This document shows positions 1-11,251 of a DNA stretch of 64,000 bases, piece by piece. The notes beneath the pieces are model-generated. The model saw nothing but the letters and a program-made list of their open reading frames with translations, had not been told where the DNA came from and searched no databases. Made by a program: the position numbers and the translations under genes. Each line of letters begins with the position of its first letter. Within the stretch, counting starts at the first letter, position 1. Source of the stretch: Phaseolus vulgaris (Eukaryota; Streptophyta; Magnoliopsida; Fabales; Fabaceae); assembly GCF_000499845.2 (NCBI RefSeq), contig NC_023751.2:31901475-31965474 (forward strand), written 5' to 3'.

Positions 1-52
1 TTCATTTATTGAAGTTTTGAAGTGGTAGTTTTCATTTATTTGAATTCTTTTA

Positions 53-460
53 TTGGAATTTTTTCATATTGTATGGGATTGGGATCTATCAAAGGAAGAA
101 AAGACGTTGGATATAGTGTTTGAAGCACGACATTTTGGTGGAGAGTCCTCGCCAAAATGTAGTGAGAATAATGAATCCTCCTTCACTTCCATTGATTTGG
201 AAAGCGTTTTGTCTGAGCAACGACAGTGTCGACAAAAGACCGAGGCAAATGGCATTTGCATTAGCACCCTTGAAAACAAAATTAGATTTCTACCAGAACA
301 AGTCTTGAAGGGCAACCATAATGGGGAGTCATCACCATACAAGACAATAACGCTAACATAAAGTAATACGCATGATGATGTTGATTGTGAGCTTATATAC
401 CGGACTTTGACCTCCGGTCTTGATGAAGAAGACATTAAGTTTGTCAATATTAAAGTGTGA
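53..460 (+). pseudogene. Unrecognised coding fragment with one in-frame stop
   Basis: An open frame runs from the ATG at 53, meets a TAA at 359-361, and continues in the same frame to a TGA at 458-460. Codon content is balanced and unlike the AT-rich DNA around it, and the part after the stop still reads as plausible protein (a stretch ending LDEEDIKFVNIKV). No family is recognised. It could be one exon of a gene lying mostly outside the window, or a decayed gene fragment. The complementary frame is also open for 140 codons, which weakens the case for either strand. Confidence 0.3.
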
Positions 461-2041
461 ATTTTTTTGTTATGGAGTAAAAACATGATTTTTTAATATG
501 ATGTTTGTCTTTGTGTAGAGTCGTAGTTGAGGTAAATATGCAGATCCTGACAAAAGTCAACATCCATTCGCTTAGGCCTAAAGGGAAAGTGGACAACATG
601 GTAAAATTGATAGTCATAATTTTACATATAAAGTTTGATATACAATTTACCGATGATTATCGTTTGTAGGTTATTTTTTTGCGTGTAGTAAAATTATGTA
701 CGATGAAAAAAAAAAAGTGGAAATGGCAATCTGAAACAGGTTTATGAATTAAAGTATTTACAGAAGGGCAATTCTATAAAGTTATTGATTTTATTATTTG
801 CATTTAAATGAGCAAAATCTGAACGAAACAAAACAGTGAGATCAAAGTCAAATCTCATTCTACTTGAACTCATTCTCCACAACAAGGACTAAGCAGGTGA
901 TGCTTTTCTCCAACTTGTATGCGGAAGCCAATCCATTATTTTACTTTGATTATTTTAATTCTTGGTCAAAAGAATTTCCACACTTCAATTGATTTTTTTT
1001 TTAATTATTGATTTCTTTTATAATAAAGATTACTTTTAACATGCTTGTTGCTTGTATTACAAAAGGTCACAAAAATGGATACATGGAACAAACTTAATAT
1101 AGATACAAGCGATCTTGCCGCTTTTGTACAACGTTGCTACACAAACACAACCACCAAATTAATTTTAGGACTGAGTGACAATGTTCAAACTGCTCTATTG
1201 AATCACAATTCAACAGAACTACAAAACACAACAATTTATGAACGAAATTGTTGACACAAATCATCAACGTGATTTCACCAGCACTCCATGCAGAACAATT
1301 TATTCAATTTTATGGTTAGCTAATGATCATCATGCTTTTCATTTCACACATTATCTTTATCGTTACCCAACTTCTCTTTCGAAAGAATCAATGCAAGGGG
1401 TTAATTCATTGCACACTCATGATCAAGTTTATGTCGTTTCTGTCTATTCGCTAAGACTTGTTGCAAACAACTAATAACTTTCTCTAGCATCCCACTCACT
1501 GCCTCTTGATGATCAACTACGCAACTCAAGGCCTTTTTTCTTTAAGAATCTCTACAAGTTGACACTATTTTTTCACGTTTCCCTTCTTTTGAGTCGAGAC
1601 TTCTTTCATGCCTCTTTCACAACTTCTTGACGAAGCTCTTCCTCTCTCAAAGCAACCTCAACAATAACATATTCATCAACAACATAACAAGTTCAAACAT
1701 AAAAGTATTTTTTTATAATTTAAATTAACTTTTAAATAGTAATGTTTTATTAAAGATTAATACTTTAAAATAAAATTAAACTTTAACTGAGAAGAAATAA
1801 AATATTTTAAATCAAAATATTTTATATTTAATTATAATATTTTAAATAACTTTAAATAGATATAACTAGTTATTAACTTAGTTATTGATAAATGATTATA
1901 TAAATATAATTAATTACTGATAATTTTTTTATGACTAAATAAATATAACCACTTAATGATTAATGTGTTTATCTTTTTGTTAAATTTTTCTATAAATATT
2001 TTTTTAAAAAAAATCAGATTAAAAAGTATATAGTATATTTT

Positions 2042-2088
<47 letters not shown>

Positions 2089-2394
2089 TTTTTCAATTTA
2101 GCTGTATCTTAATTCGTGTTTGTATCTATGCCTGATAGATTCCAAATCTCTTTTTCCAAACATACGCTTAGGGATGTCAAAATAAAGTATAACCACTTTT
2201 CAACTCTTTATAATAATAAAATATTATTTTAAATTAAAATATTAATTTATTAGAATGTTAAGTAAATCTTTTTACAAAGGTGTTAATGTATGAGAATCCT
2301 TTCTCATATCTTTGATTAGATATGAACCGAAAGACTTAAGGGTACATAAACATCTTATCCTTTATTACTAAATTCTTAAATTCAATAACTATAA
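461..2394. other. AT-rich intergenic DNA
   Basis: No supported gene. Two short open frames at 1045-1254 and 1238-1474 on the plus strand match nothing recognised. The right part (1690-2394) is very AT-rich. Confidence 0.5.
2045..2086. repeat. (AT)n microsatellite
   Basis: About 21 uninterrupted AT dinucleotides. Similar tracts occur at 26452-26481, 32813-32861, 37453-37481, 44370-44399 and 50273-50300. Confidence 0.95.
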
Positions 2395-3636
2395 ATTATT
2401 CTTTCAACGTTAAAATAATGTCCATTCAGAATATAGGCAGTTTTTTTAATAATTTAAAATCCACTTGTAATTGACACATGTGATACTTCAATTAATCTAA
2501 ATTCGCGTTAGTTTCCTGCTGAAAATATACTCGGTACATCTGAAACCACCAAATTCCAGGTTACTTTAGGTGCATGTTGCTTTAATAAATACAAAATAAA
2601 GACCTTCATTGACTGCACATCTCTCTCCATCTGCCTGCAGGCAATAGATTTCACGCCGGTTTTTGGCTATGGGGTTATTTTTTTTTGTTTTTTATCAAAA
2701 TGGGGTCCGTTTAAAAAAATTACAAATTTAGGTAAGCCGTATCAATTCGACACGACTTCATATGTACAAATCGTCCCAATTAGACACGACTTTGTCATGT
2801 CAACTTGGCACGACTTCTACCCTGTTATAATTTTTTTTAATTTTATTGTTTATATATTGAGTAGTAAGTTATGTAATGTTAAAAATTAATTTGATACATA
2901 ATTTTCTAAGAGTGTTAGTTTTAAGAAACAAAAAATTGGATAATCGTGTATGGATCATGTTTGACGATAATGTAATACAATAACTTGATTATTTGATTAA
3001 TTAAAAAATAAAGAAAATTGTTATCGAAGAAAATTATGACAAGATAGAAGTTGTGTTAAGTATGAGATGGTAGAGTCGTATCTAATTGGAACGATTTGTA
3101 CATATGAAATCGTGTCGAATTGACACGACTTGCTTAAATTTATAATTTTTTTTAAAAAATCCCATTTTAGTAAAAAAAAAAAAAAATATAACCACATAGA
3201 CAAAAACCCGATTTCACGCACGTCCATTTGACGAAATAGCTTAATAAAATATTTATTCAATAAGACTATATTCCCATGAATTTCTCCACATACTCATACC
3301 AAACACTGATAGAACTGGAAATGTCATCAGTCCAAATAAACTCTTTCAAAGGAGTTATCCGAAGCATAGTATGATGAAGTGTTTAAGGATTCCTGCTATG
3401 ATTATAAAGTTCTATTATTCATAATTTGAAGTACGAAGCACATGTTTTTCGGTTCTACATTGTGCATCCATGATACACATAGCACGGTAAAGAAATGCTT
3501 GAAAAGAAGAACTAAGAGTAATCCTTGGGAGAATATGTAAAGTAAACTACACTCTTAGCATGACAATGGTAGCTGTTACACCTCTGATTTTTGCGTATAC
3601 TTAAAAACACCTTTCTGAACATCAGAAGTGGGTGGT
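2395..3636 (-). other. 3' flank of PRP-A1, conserved with PRP-A2 and PRP-C
   Basis: Once the element at 2656-3209 is removed, 2395-2655 and 3219-3636 align with 23767-24562 downstream of PRP-A2. Shared blocks include ATTCTTTCAAC, CCATCTGCCTGCAGGCAAT and CATGAATTTCTCCACATAC. The distal TTCTTTCAAC block also occurs at about 42237, downstream of PRP-C. The duplication unit therefore extends more than 600 bases past the stop codon. Confidence 0.8.
2656..3209. mobile_element. Fold-back / Mutator-like MITE (family with ACACGACTT palindromes)
   Basis: The element is 554 bases long. It is flanked by an exact 9-bp target duplication, GATTTCACG, at 2647-2655 and 3210-3218. Its left terminus GGTTTTTGGCTATGGGGTTA matches the reverse complement of the right terminus, GGTTTTTGTCTATGTGGTTA. 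The inverted similarity extends inward for about 100 bases, through a block containing CAATTCGACACGACTT. The matching flank of PRP-A2 (around 23945) has the uninterrupted site. A 9-bp duplication with long inverted repeats fits the Mutator superfamily. It has no coding capacity. Confidence 0.85.
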
Positions 3637-4266
3637 TCAGTTAGAACCTGGAGGGTACTTTGGGTGTGGTGGCTTCCCGTATGGTGGCTTGTAAACTGGT
3701 GGTTTCTCTACTGGGGGCTTGTGAACTGGGGGTTTGTAAACTGGTGGTTTTTCTACTGGAGGCTTGTGAACAGGTGGCTTGTAAACTGGTGGTGACTTAT
3801 AAACAGGGGGCTTCTCATATTGAGACTCCTGCACTGGTGGCTTCCCATACGGTGGCTTGTGCACTGGTGGTTTCTCAACCGGTGGCTTGTGAACTGGTGG
3901 CTTGTAAACGGGTGGTTTCTCAACTGGTGGCTTGTGAACTGGTGGCTTGTAAAGTGGTGGTGACTTATAAAGGGGGGCCTTCTCATATTGAGACTCATGC
4001 ACTGGTGGCTTCCCATAGGGTGGCTTGTACACTGGTGGTTTCTGAACTGGGGGCTTATACACTGGTGGTTTTTCTACTGGGGGCTTGTAAACTGGTGGTT
4101 TTTCTACTGGGGGCTTGTAAACTGGTGGCTTTTCTACTGGGGGCTTGTACACAGGTGGCTTCTGAATGGGAGGCTTGTAGACAGGAGGCTTGTCATAGTT
4201 AGCAAGCCCTTGAGGGGACAGAACCAGAGCTGCAAAGAGCAGAACTAGGAAGCTTAAGGAAGCCAT
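3637..4266 (-). CDS. Repetitive proline-rich cell-wall protein, PRP-A1
   Basis: A 209-residue precursor of the legume repetitive proline-rich protein family. These are secreted structural wall proteins whose prolines are hydroxylated and whose tyrosines can be oxidatively cross-linked. Residues 1-22 form a signal peptide ending GLA before NYDK. Next come [10 protein letters not shown] pentapeptides (residues 27 to about 85), then a module with ESQYEK and KSPP segments, then histidine variants (PPVHK). The ESQYEK module occurs a second time before the tail [16 protein letters not shown]. There is no intron, as is usual for this family. The ATG at 4266 begins MASLS, shared with its paralogues, and a TATA box lies 44 bases upstream. 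It is the closest relative of PRP-A2, from which it differs mainly by having fewer pentapeptides. Confidence 0.92.
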   Translation of the reverse strand: MASLSFLVLLFAALVLSPQGLANYDKPPVYKPPIQKPPVYKPPVEKPPVYKPPVEKPPVYKPPVEKPPVYKPPVQKPPVYKPPYGKPPVHESQYEKAPLYKSPPLYKPPVHKPPVEKPPVYKPPVHKPPVEKPPVHKPPYGKPPVQESQYEKPPVYKSPPVYKPPVHKPPVEKPPVYKPPVHKPPVEKPPVYKPPYGKPPHPKYPPGSN

Positions 4267-4309
4267 GTTGTTGATGTTTTAGTTGTTGAATAACACAACC
4301 AATGCTTGT

Positions 4310-4317
4310 TATTTATA
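4310..4317 (-). promoter_or_regulatory. TATA box of PRP-A1
   Basis: TATAAATA on the minus strand, 44 bases upstream of the ATG. PRP-A2 has the same motif at the same distance. Confidence 0.75.
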
Positions 4318-5880
4318 CTAGTTAGGGGACTTATACTGCTAGATACATGTCTCAGTCTATTCTAGTTATTCTATGACGCACTATCTATATACCTGTCTGT
4401 ACAGTCAATCTTTGGTATGGATTTTTCTATGAACGTGTAGATGCCTTTTGTCTTTTTTTGGTTGCAAAGTTGGAAATTAAAGGAGAACAATTACCTTTTT
4501 CACTTTTCAATGGGTTAGTCCAAATAATTGAGTAGTAGCTAGTTTCAGTTTTGCTTCTCCAATTCTTTAGTAATAAAGAAAAAAGTGTCTTCACATGAGA
4601 CACTGAATTTAGATGTGTTTGGTTGGAAAAGTAAGAGTGGTGTATTATAAGGAAAACTACATCTAAAATGACTAAAAGAGAGTGTAGTACATAACTCTTG
4701 TTCTTCTTTTTTCAAGAAATAAACCCACCACGGGAATAACTATTGGAAAAGCAAGAAATGGGATCAATGCAACACTTCTAACACCAGTTGAAAACTAAGG
4801 CACATATATCTGCATAGTACCATGGCTGCAACCATATATTTGGTGAAAATATTATGTTGGCTACACTGAAATTAGTAACTTGTTGATTAGATTCACGAGG
4901 TTTGATTCTCTGTTAAAGTTGATTAGCAAATTTCATTATTTTCAACCATTTTGCTAGAAAAGTCTAAACACGAGATTGATAGCGGGAAATAGTGCGCATC
5001 ATAAATAAAAAAAACAACCGCAGTGACCTAGCAAATACCCATGTATATATATAATGTCAAAAAGAATTTTTTTTTACCCATATATACCACCGACTCAATT
5101 ATTATCCTTCTGAGAAATGTTTCTTTATACTCTCTTAAAAAATTACACTCACTTAACAATTAACTTTAATAATATAATAATATATATTAGAACTTTAGAT
5201 TAAAAAATAAACAAATATTATTATAATATTATTATTGAGAGATGTCAAGTAAGTGTTTTTTAGTTCATTTAAAATCTAATTAAATATTCCTTATAACGTT
5301 ATATCTTTTTTTCTAACTCGCAAGTAGCAAAATATGCTGTCACTAGATCAAAATCACCATTTTATGTGTAAATAATATTTTCTTTTCAAACAACCTATGT
5401 CGAATTGGCAGCAAAATAATAAATAAGCAAGTCATTTTTATATTGGGTTCTTCGGCACCAATTATAGGAAGTACATACAAATTTAGTTCGAATAATTAAA
5501 AAAACTATAAAACTACAAAAGAATCAATCTAAAAGAATATAAAAAAATTAAAATACTGAAAATTAAAAAAAAAATTGTCTGAATTTTTTTTTTTACTATT
5601 CAGTCGTTCAAAAATATCAAAATTTAAAAAGATTTTAGTTTTTTTGTCTTAAATATATCCAACTTTAAAAGAAATTTTAAAAAATATAAAATAAATAATG
5701 TTGTTTTAAATACAACTGTGATATTAACATTAGATTAAAAAAAACTCTAACTATGGGTGACAATGCGGTTTAAAATTTAGGGTTCATATAAAAATTTAAA
5801 ATTTTATTATTAGAAATAAAAATATTAATTCACTTCTAATATATTGAAAATAAAAATTGGAGGAGGTAATTTTGTATTAT
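4318..5880 (-). other. PRP-A1 upstream region and AT-rich DNA
   Basis: 4318 to about 5040 aligns with the region upstream of PRP-A2 (25349-26090); one shared run is GCAAAGTTGGAAATTAAAGG. Relative to A2, about 41 bases are missing near 4511. From 5050 to 5880 the DNA is AT-rich with no supported gene. Confidence 0.7.
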
Positions 5881-5886
5881 TTATTA

Positions 5887-6132
5887 AGGTGTTTCTTCCT
5901 GTACTCTATCAAATTTCCTCCTACACCTCATCAATTTTAAATTTTAATTTCCACAACATAAAAGTGAATTTCAGAAATAAAAATTCAAAAGAGAAAAAAA
6001 AATCCAAAATAACCTTTTCAGAACAACTTTTACCTTAGAGAATCTAGAATTACTATTTTGACTTTTGAAATTCGATTTCTAGAATTAATGAGGAGCAACA
6101 TGAAATTTAAGAGAGTGTAAGAAGAAACACCC
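5887..6132. mobile_element. Mutator-like MITE, GGTGTTTCTTCC terminus
   Basis: The element is 246 bases long. Its left end GGTGTTTCTTCCTGTACTCT pairs with the reverse complement of its right end, GGTGTTTCTTCTTACACTCT. It is flanked by TATTTATTA (5878-5886) and TTTTTATTA (6133-6141), a 9-bp duplication with one mismatch. A 64-codon open frame across its left part is not considered coding. Confidence 0.75.
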
Positions 6133-6141
6133 TTTTTATTA

Positions 6142-6479
6142 TTATGTGGGCTTGCAAGCTAGCCCGCCCGATCCTTGTCCCGTGCAGATTGTTGGTTATG
6201 CAAAATGGGTATAAGCGGATCAACGAGACAAAATAGTGACTATGTCAAGCGTTTTTTATAAGGAGCTGCGGGCCAATCCGAATGATCCATCATGCATTGT
6301 CACCCCTAACTCTAGGACATCCATTCTTATGTAAAAAAATGATGTAATTTTAAAATATTAATTTAAATTAATTAAGTTATATAAAATATTAAATTGTTCT
6401 TGACTAATTATTGTTAAAAAAAAATTTGTTAAAATATTTATTTAAATTCAACAAACCAACTCATGAATTTGTTCAGCGA
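6142..6479. other. Noncoding gap
   Basis: Nothing recognised between the MITE and the first LINE fragment. 6340-6440 is strongly AT-rich. Confidence 0.5.
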
Positions 6480-6559
6480 CAAATCTCTTACAAAAGATTC
6501 TTAGGATCGCTAGGTATGGAAAGCAGATGAAAATCTTGGCTTATACTGTTAGTTTGACA

Positions 6560-7135
6560 TATAGATGTTTAAGGACGAAGGTAGAAGAGGATTTCAGGTT
6601 TTTATGAGTCCTTTTGGAGCATCAAGACTTTACCATCATCAAGAACCACTGCATGGAAAGTTCTGGCTGGTGGACTCCCAACAAGAGTTAATTTTGGAGA
6701 AAAGAGGATTAATCTTGGATAGCATTTTATGTGTTATGTGTGGGGAAGAAGAGGAAACAGGGAGCCATGTTTTCTTCAAATACAAAGTAGCCTGGAGGGT
6801 TTGGTGTTTGTGTTGTGAATGGGTGGGTGGGTGAGAAAACAACGTTATATTGTGATGCCAAAAACCACTTTTTTGCAGTTTAATCTTGTTTGGGCAACGC
6901 AAACGATGAATAAATCATGGGGTGTATGTGGATTGTAGTGGTTGGGGAAATTTGGAAGCAAATGAACCTAATCATTTTCAAGAATGTCAGGATGGATAGC
7001 TCTGAGATCTTTTCTCTGGCCCAACTCAAGGTGTGGTCATGGCTATCCAGTAAGGAAAACTTAGTTGATTACTTTTATGTCCAGTGTTGCATGGAGCCTA
7101 AGGAATGCTTGAAATCAATTAAAAAGAAAACATAA
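6560..7135 (+). pseudogene. LINE-1 zf-RVT / C-terminal coding remnant
   Basis: Translations in different frames read like the end of a plant LINE polyprotein. A segment with WKVLAGGLPTR and CVMCGEEEETGSHVF is the Cys-x2-Cys...His zinc-binding region that follows reverse transcriptase. Another segment, GCMWIVVVGEIWKQMN, is the usual C-terminal motif. Frameshifts break the frame near 6600 and stops follow at about 6835, so it is not functional. Confidence 0.7.
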
Positions 7136-7399
7136 GATTGGGAAGGGGATGGAGTAATTGGACCTTTAACAGGTACACTAGTAAGCTACATAGGGAAATT
7201 TGAGGCCTGGGATGTGGTATTAATATCAGGGTAGTTGCAAGTTGTTTCTTTAGACTAAAGTTTATGCGTATTTCAGTCTAGTGGGGTTATTGCTATTAAC
7301 GGTTCACCTATGTCAAAGTGGAGTTGTTTGTCTTTTGCAGGTTAAAGAAGACTAAAAGAATAGTTGTTGTCAATGGTGATTAAAGTTATTTTAATAAGT

Positions 7400-7414
7400 A
7401 ATGGAGTGTTTGTT
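7400..7414. repeat. 15-bp target-site duplication of LINE-2 (left copy)
   Basis: AATGGAGTGTTTGTT, repeated exactly at 18118-18132. These are the two edges of the minus-strand LINE-2. Confidence 0.9.
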
Positions 7415-7631
7415 TCTTTTTTATCAGCAAATAATTAATTGAATTAAAGGGGACCAGTTCAGGGGTGACCCAACCCGTATACAAAACAGAAACAAAAAAC
7501 AACTGCAGTTTGCTACCAAAGCATACCTACTGTAGTAGTAAGCCACAAATCCCCCAGCCCACTAGAGGTCCTCACCAGACTCAAACAAGCATAAAAAAGA
7601 AACCCAACAACTCCATGTTTGAGGTCCACAC

Positions 7632-9081
7632 TGTTGGGTCTATTAGTGTCTAAGTTCAAAAGGGGATGGGTGAATTGAGCTTATAAAATTTTCGCAGGAA
7701 CACACAATTTTCAGTATATCAGAGGCAAAAGAACATATTGTTTTTACATGAAACAGATTGATTCTTCAGAGCAGTCTAGCACAATTTGAATTTTTTCAAA
7801 TTAGAATTGTAATCAACAAAGGGTTATAACAGAATTAGATTGGTTAGATTTTATGAGTATGAAGAATACAGCTATGCCAAGAAATCAACCAAATTCATTC
7901 AACACAAGGTTTTAAAGAGAATGAATCTTTCTCAGGTTTTAATGAGTAGATTATTTGTTCACAAACCAATTAAGACTTCGTATACAACTACCTTGTTTGT
8001 GATTAGAGACCTTTAACAGATCAGGAAAAACAGTTTCTATTAAACCCAGAATTAACAGATTCAATTTCAAAAGAATAGATTTAGTTCTTGACAAAATTAA
8101 GCAAAACCAGAAATGAGTGCTGGGATGAGAAGAAAAGGCACGCAAGTTTTTATACTGGTTCACTCATACAGAGCTACATCCAGTTTCACCTTACTCCAAG
8201 GTGGAATCCACTAAGAAACAGTATCAATCACTTACAACCACACCAGTTCTTGAACACTACAAGAACAACACAACCAATGCTGAAAAACCCTATTTCAGCA
8301 CACCTTGCACTCCAAGAAACCCTATCAAGGAGTGACTAACACTTACACCCTTACAAATCAGAATAATGGAAATATTACACCTGAAGAGAAGATGCAAGAA
8401 CTCAAAACTAGTAGTTCAATTTGCTGCAGAACTGCACCAGCACCTTCACCAAGATCAAAGGTTTCCTAGAACAAGCACACTTGAAGATCCCTTTGGAAAA
8501 CCTTTCAAAAATCCTTTTCAATCCTTCTTCTCACATAGAAAGTATTTGATCTCTGTCAAAAACGTAATTGCTCAGCATCCTTTCATGTGAGAGAGGCTTT
8601 TCTTTATATAGAAAACAGTTTCTAACTTCTTTTCAAAAAATAGTTTAAAAACTGTTATGAAAACAACAGATTCAGTTTTGAACTTAACAGATTTATTTTG
8701 TGAAAACTGCCAACTCAGCTAACTGAAATAACTGTCTGATTTGTACCTTTGGTGCCCTAACTAACTTTCGAAAAACCTTTCAGCAGACCAAAGAATAAAC
8801 CTGTTCTTTTACAGAGAAACAAATTTATTTTTGTGCAGTATCCTGATTTTAGGAGAAAACTCTAAAAAGCTTTTGAAAAAACTTTTAACCACTTCATGTG
8901 CTTGATCTAGGCTTGGTTAGGCATCTAGGATAGATCATGTAGCAAAAGGCAACCTTACACATACACAAGCCTACATACAAGATCATCTAAACCTATTACA
9001 AACTTCAAAACAGACTAGCTATTTTCTACATCAAACACACACTAACACTAGGTAGAGAAGAGGCTTCATCCATCTTCAACA
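7632..9081 (-). repeat. Copia 3' LTR, complete
   Basis: About 1450 bases, from TGTTGAAGATGG (9081 downward) to GACCCAACA (7640-7632). 7939-9081 is matched by the other LTR at 12721-14781, except for a solo LTR inserted there and about 150 bases missing there (equivalent of 8658-8805). Open frames inside it at 8088-8339 and 8366-8590 are not regarded as genes. Confidence 0.9.
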
Positions 9082-9097
9082 ATCTCCCCCTTTTTGA
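9082..9097 (-). promoter_or_regulatory. Polypurine tract of the copia element
   Basis: On the minus strand TCAAAAAGGGGGAGAT immediately precedes the 3' LTR start. This is the expected place and composition for the plus-strand primer. A second purine run, CCAAAGGGGGAGAA, lies at about 9280-9293. Confidence 0.85.
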
Positions 9098-9491
9098 TGG
9101 AGACAAAACCCCTTTGCACAACATGGCTTGATGATCAAAATCTGTATTATACTAACTGCCAAAACCTGCACAGTAATTTTTAGACATAAAACCAGAATTG
9201 AGCAGTTGTGAGTTTTGTGCTACCTTCATGTAGCTTGAGTCAGAACATCAACTTTTATGAGCTTTCTCTGTGAGCTGTTCTTCTCCCCCTTTGGATTCAT
9301 CAAACAAAATAAAGCATGGGATAAAAACATACCAAAACATAGACATTCATCACAGTTCAAACTACAAAGCCAGTATTGAGTTCTATTACAAACCAAAATA
9401 AAACCAACTAAGAAACAGTGCAGAATAAAGACAAACAGATTAAACCCAGATTGTTCAACAACATATAAAAGATAAAGACTTAGAAATAGGA

Positions 9492-10682
9492 TCACTTGTT
9501 GTTGTAGTAAAGCTCAGCTAGCTGCACTTGAACTCCTTCAAGTTGGTCATCCAAGTGTTGAAACCTGGCGTAAGTCATTTCATAGTGTGCCTTCTGTTCA
9601 TATGTGAGTGTGTCCAGCCTGCTTAGTACTTGTCTTTCAAACATGGACAGAGGTTCACCTCTGTACTCAGGTTCCTCATATGCAACCATTGCATTTTGAC
9701 TTGTAGCAGCAACATCTTCATGTCCAGCAGAGTGCACTGGTGATTCATCCATGTGCTGCACTCCATCAGCATTTTCTTCTTCTTCATTTGCTGGATCAGC
9801 TGCTTCATTTTCAGCTCTGTTTGCAGCATTCCTTCTAAATACCCAGCTATCATCCTCCTTTTGAAACCCCATCTTCAAGAGAGTAGAGTTGTCTATTTCA
9901 CTAGCTGCCTTAATGGTGTCATTTCTCTCATTTGTAGTGTCAACTTCAAAATAATCGATTAGCTTTGACACAAAAATAGCATATGGAAAACTATAGTCTG
10001 GTAACCTTGTGGATTTGAGCATATGCTCCACCATTGTACTCACCCAATTTACCTTGAGTTGGTTCATGATACAGTACAGTAGAATCAAGTCCTCTTCATG
10101 AAGGGTAGCATGATTACTTCCTCTTGGAGTAAGTTGCCAAGCAATTATGTAGGCTAGAAGTCTTGGAATGATTGTGAGATTTCCAGCATGGAATCTAGCT
10201 ACAGGTTCAGTAGGGTTTCTAACACAACTTCTGTAAAACTGCATCTTCTTGAATCCTTGAATTCCAGCAGTGTTCCCTTTGCTAACCTTCATTCCAGAGT
10301 ACTTGATTCCTCCCACATTGCTCCATATTTCCCTTGTAATTTTCAGCTTCACACCTTTCACATGGGAGACCAAATTTTTGCCATCTTGAACCAAGTTGCT
10401 GTAGAATACTTTCACCAAGTCTGGATAGACATTTCCAGTCATCTCTAAGAAGTTCTTCAGCTTTTGATGCTTGAGCAAGGTTTTTGCTTCAGTCAGATTT
10501 TCTTCCCTTAACCAAGAGAATTCTAGCACTTTGGGCGCATTGACTTGTTTTCTGCTTGTCTCATGGATGAACCTTGTCATTACTTCAGAATCTCCAGCAA
10601 ACCATTTCTCCAGAATACCTTGGTTGCTGCTGGATTGCTCTTTGGATTTCTTCTTTTTGTGTGATGAGGATGCCATGCTCAA
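9492..10682 (-). CDS. Extra (env-position) ORF of the SIRE-like element
   Basis: An uninterrupted 396-codon ORF on the coding strand of the copia element, between RNase H and the polypurine tract. SIRE/Maximus elements carry an additional, sometimes called envelope-like, ORF here. The N terminus is Lys/Ser-rich. The middle (about residues 25-260) resembles the plant-specific transposon-protein domain common in legume genomes, as far as I can judge from memory. After that comes an acidic stretch (EEEENAD). The C-terminal 50 residues have a heptad-like pattern suggesting a coiled coil. No signal peptide or clear membrane segment is visible, so the envelope name is positional only. The frame is intact although the upstream pol is broken. 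Function unknown. Confidence 0.65.
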   Translation of the reverse strand: MSMASSSHKKKKSKEQSSSNQGILEKWFAGDSEVMTRFIHETSRKQVNAPKVLEFSWLREENLTEAKTLLKHQKLKNFLEMTGNVYPDLVKVFYSNLVQDGKNLVSHVKGVKLKITREIWSNVGGIKYSGMKVSKGNTAGIQGFKKMQFYRSCVRNPTEPVARFHAGNLTIIPRLLAYIIAWQLTPRGSNHATLHEEDLILLYCIMNQLKVNWVSTMVEHMLKSTRLPDYSFPYAIFVSKLIDYFEVDTTNERNDTIKAASEIDNSTLLKMGFQKEDDSWVFRRNAANRAENEAADPANEEEENADGVQHMDESPVHSAGHEDVAATSQNAMVAYEEPEYRGEPLSMFERQVLSRLDTLTYEQKAHYEMTYARFQHLDDQLEGVQVQLAELYYNNK

Positions 10683-11251
10683 TCTGTTGTTACCTGCACC
10701 TGTTTATTAATATACAATTCCAGCTAGGAAAAAAAATTGCAGTTCAGATTATCACTCAAAACAGAAACGAAACCTGTAGTGAAGCAGATGTGAACCTGGA
10801 CAGCTTATAGCACAGATGAGAAGGTGTGAGAGAAAAAATTGATTTGTGCTAGGTTTATATAGAGCCTTTAAATCAAATTTCAAAAGATCACAAACTTTAA
10901 AAGAAAATCAGTTTAAATCAGATTTCAGGAATTATTGATTATCAGAAAAAATCAATTTGATATGCTTCAGATTTTATTCCTGTGGTGCAGAAGATGCAGG
11001 TGTTGATTTGCGCAAGAATATGTTGGAACCATATTTTATTTTGATAAATCAAATCTGTTGCACTTACACACAATCCAATCAGTTAGGATACCCATAAGCT
11101 AATTGGCATAGGCCTGCTGGTTAATAATCGTAAAAGCGGTCAAGGATAAAGTGAGAGAGAGAAAAGTAAATCTTTCTCTTTCCTAGTCACAACTGTGATT
11201 CTGAAACAGGGAACAAAACATGTTAAACTATAAAATAACAGATTGAAATTT
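10683..11251 (-). other. Spacer between RNase H and extra ORF of the copia element
   Basis: No open frame. This would be a leader for expression of the downstream ORF, perhaps from a spliced RNA. A 78-codon frame on the opposite strand (10574-10810) is not supported. Confidence 0.5.

Noticed and set aside
1045..1474. Two overlapping open frames as a frameshifted gene
   Set aside because: No recognisable motif in either, and the composition is close to that of the surrounding DNA.
3660..4248. Antisense open frames of 180 and 86 codons over PRP-A1 (also over A2, B1, B2)
   Set aside because: They are by-products of a repeat whose length is a multiple of three; no signal of independent coding.
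9492..10682. Calling the third ORF a retroviral envelope
   Set aside because: No signal peptide, transmembrane helix or cleavage-site pattern is visible; only its position agrees.
9753..10810. Several plus-strand open frames opposite the copia third ORF
   Set aside because: They are shorter and overlap the 396-codon minus-strand ORF, whose strand fits the element.
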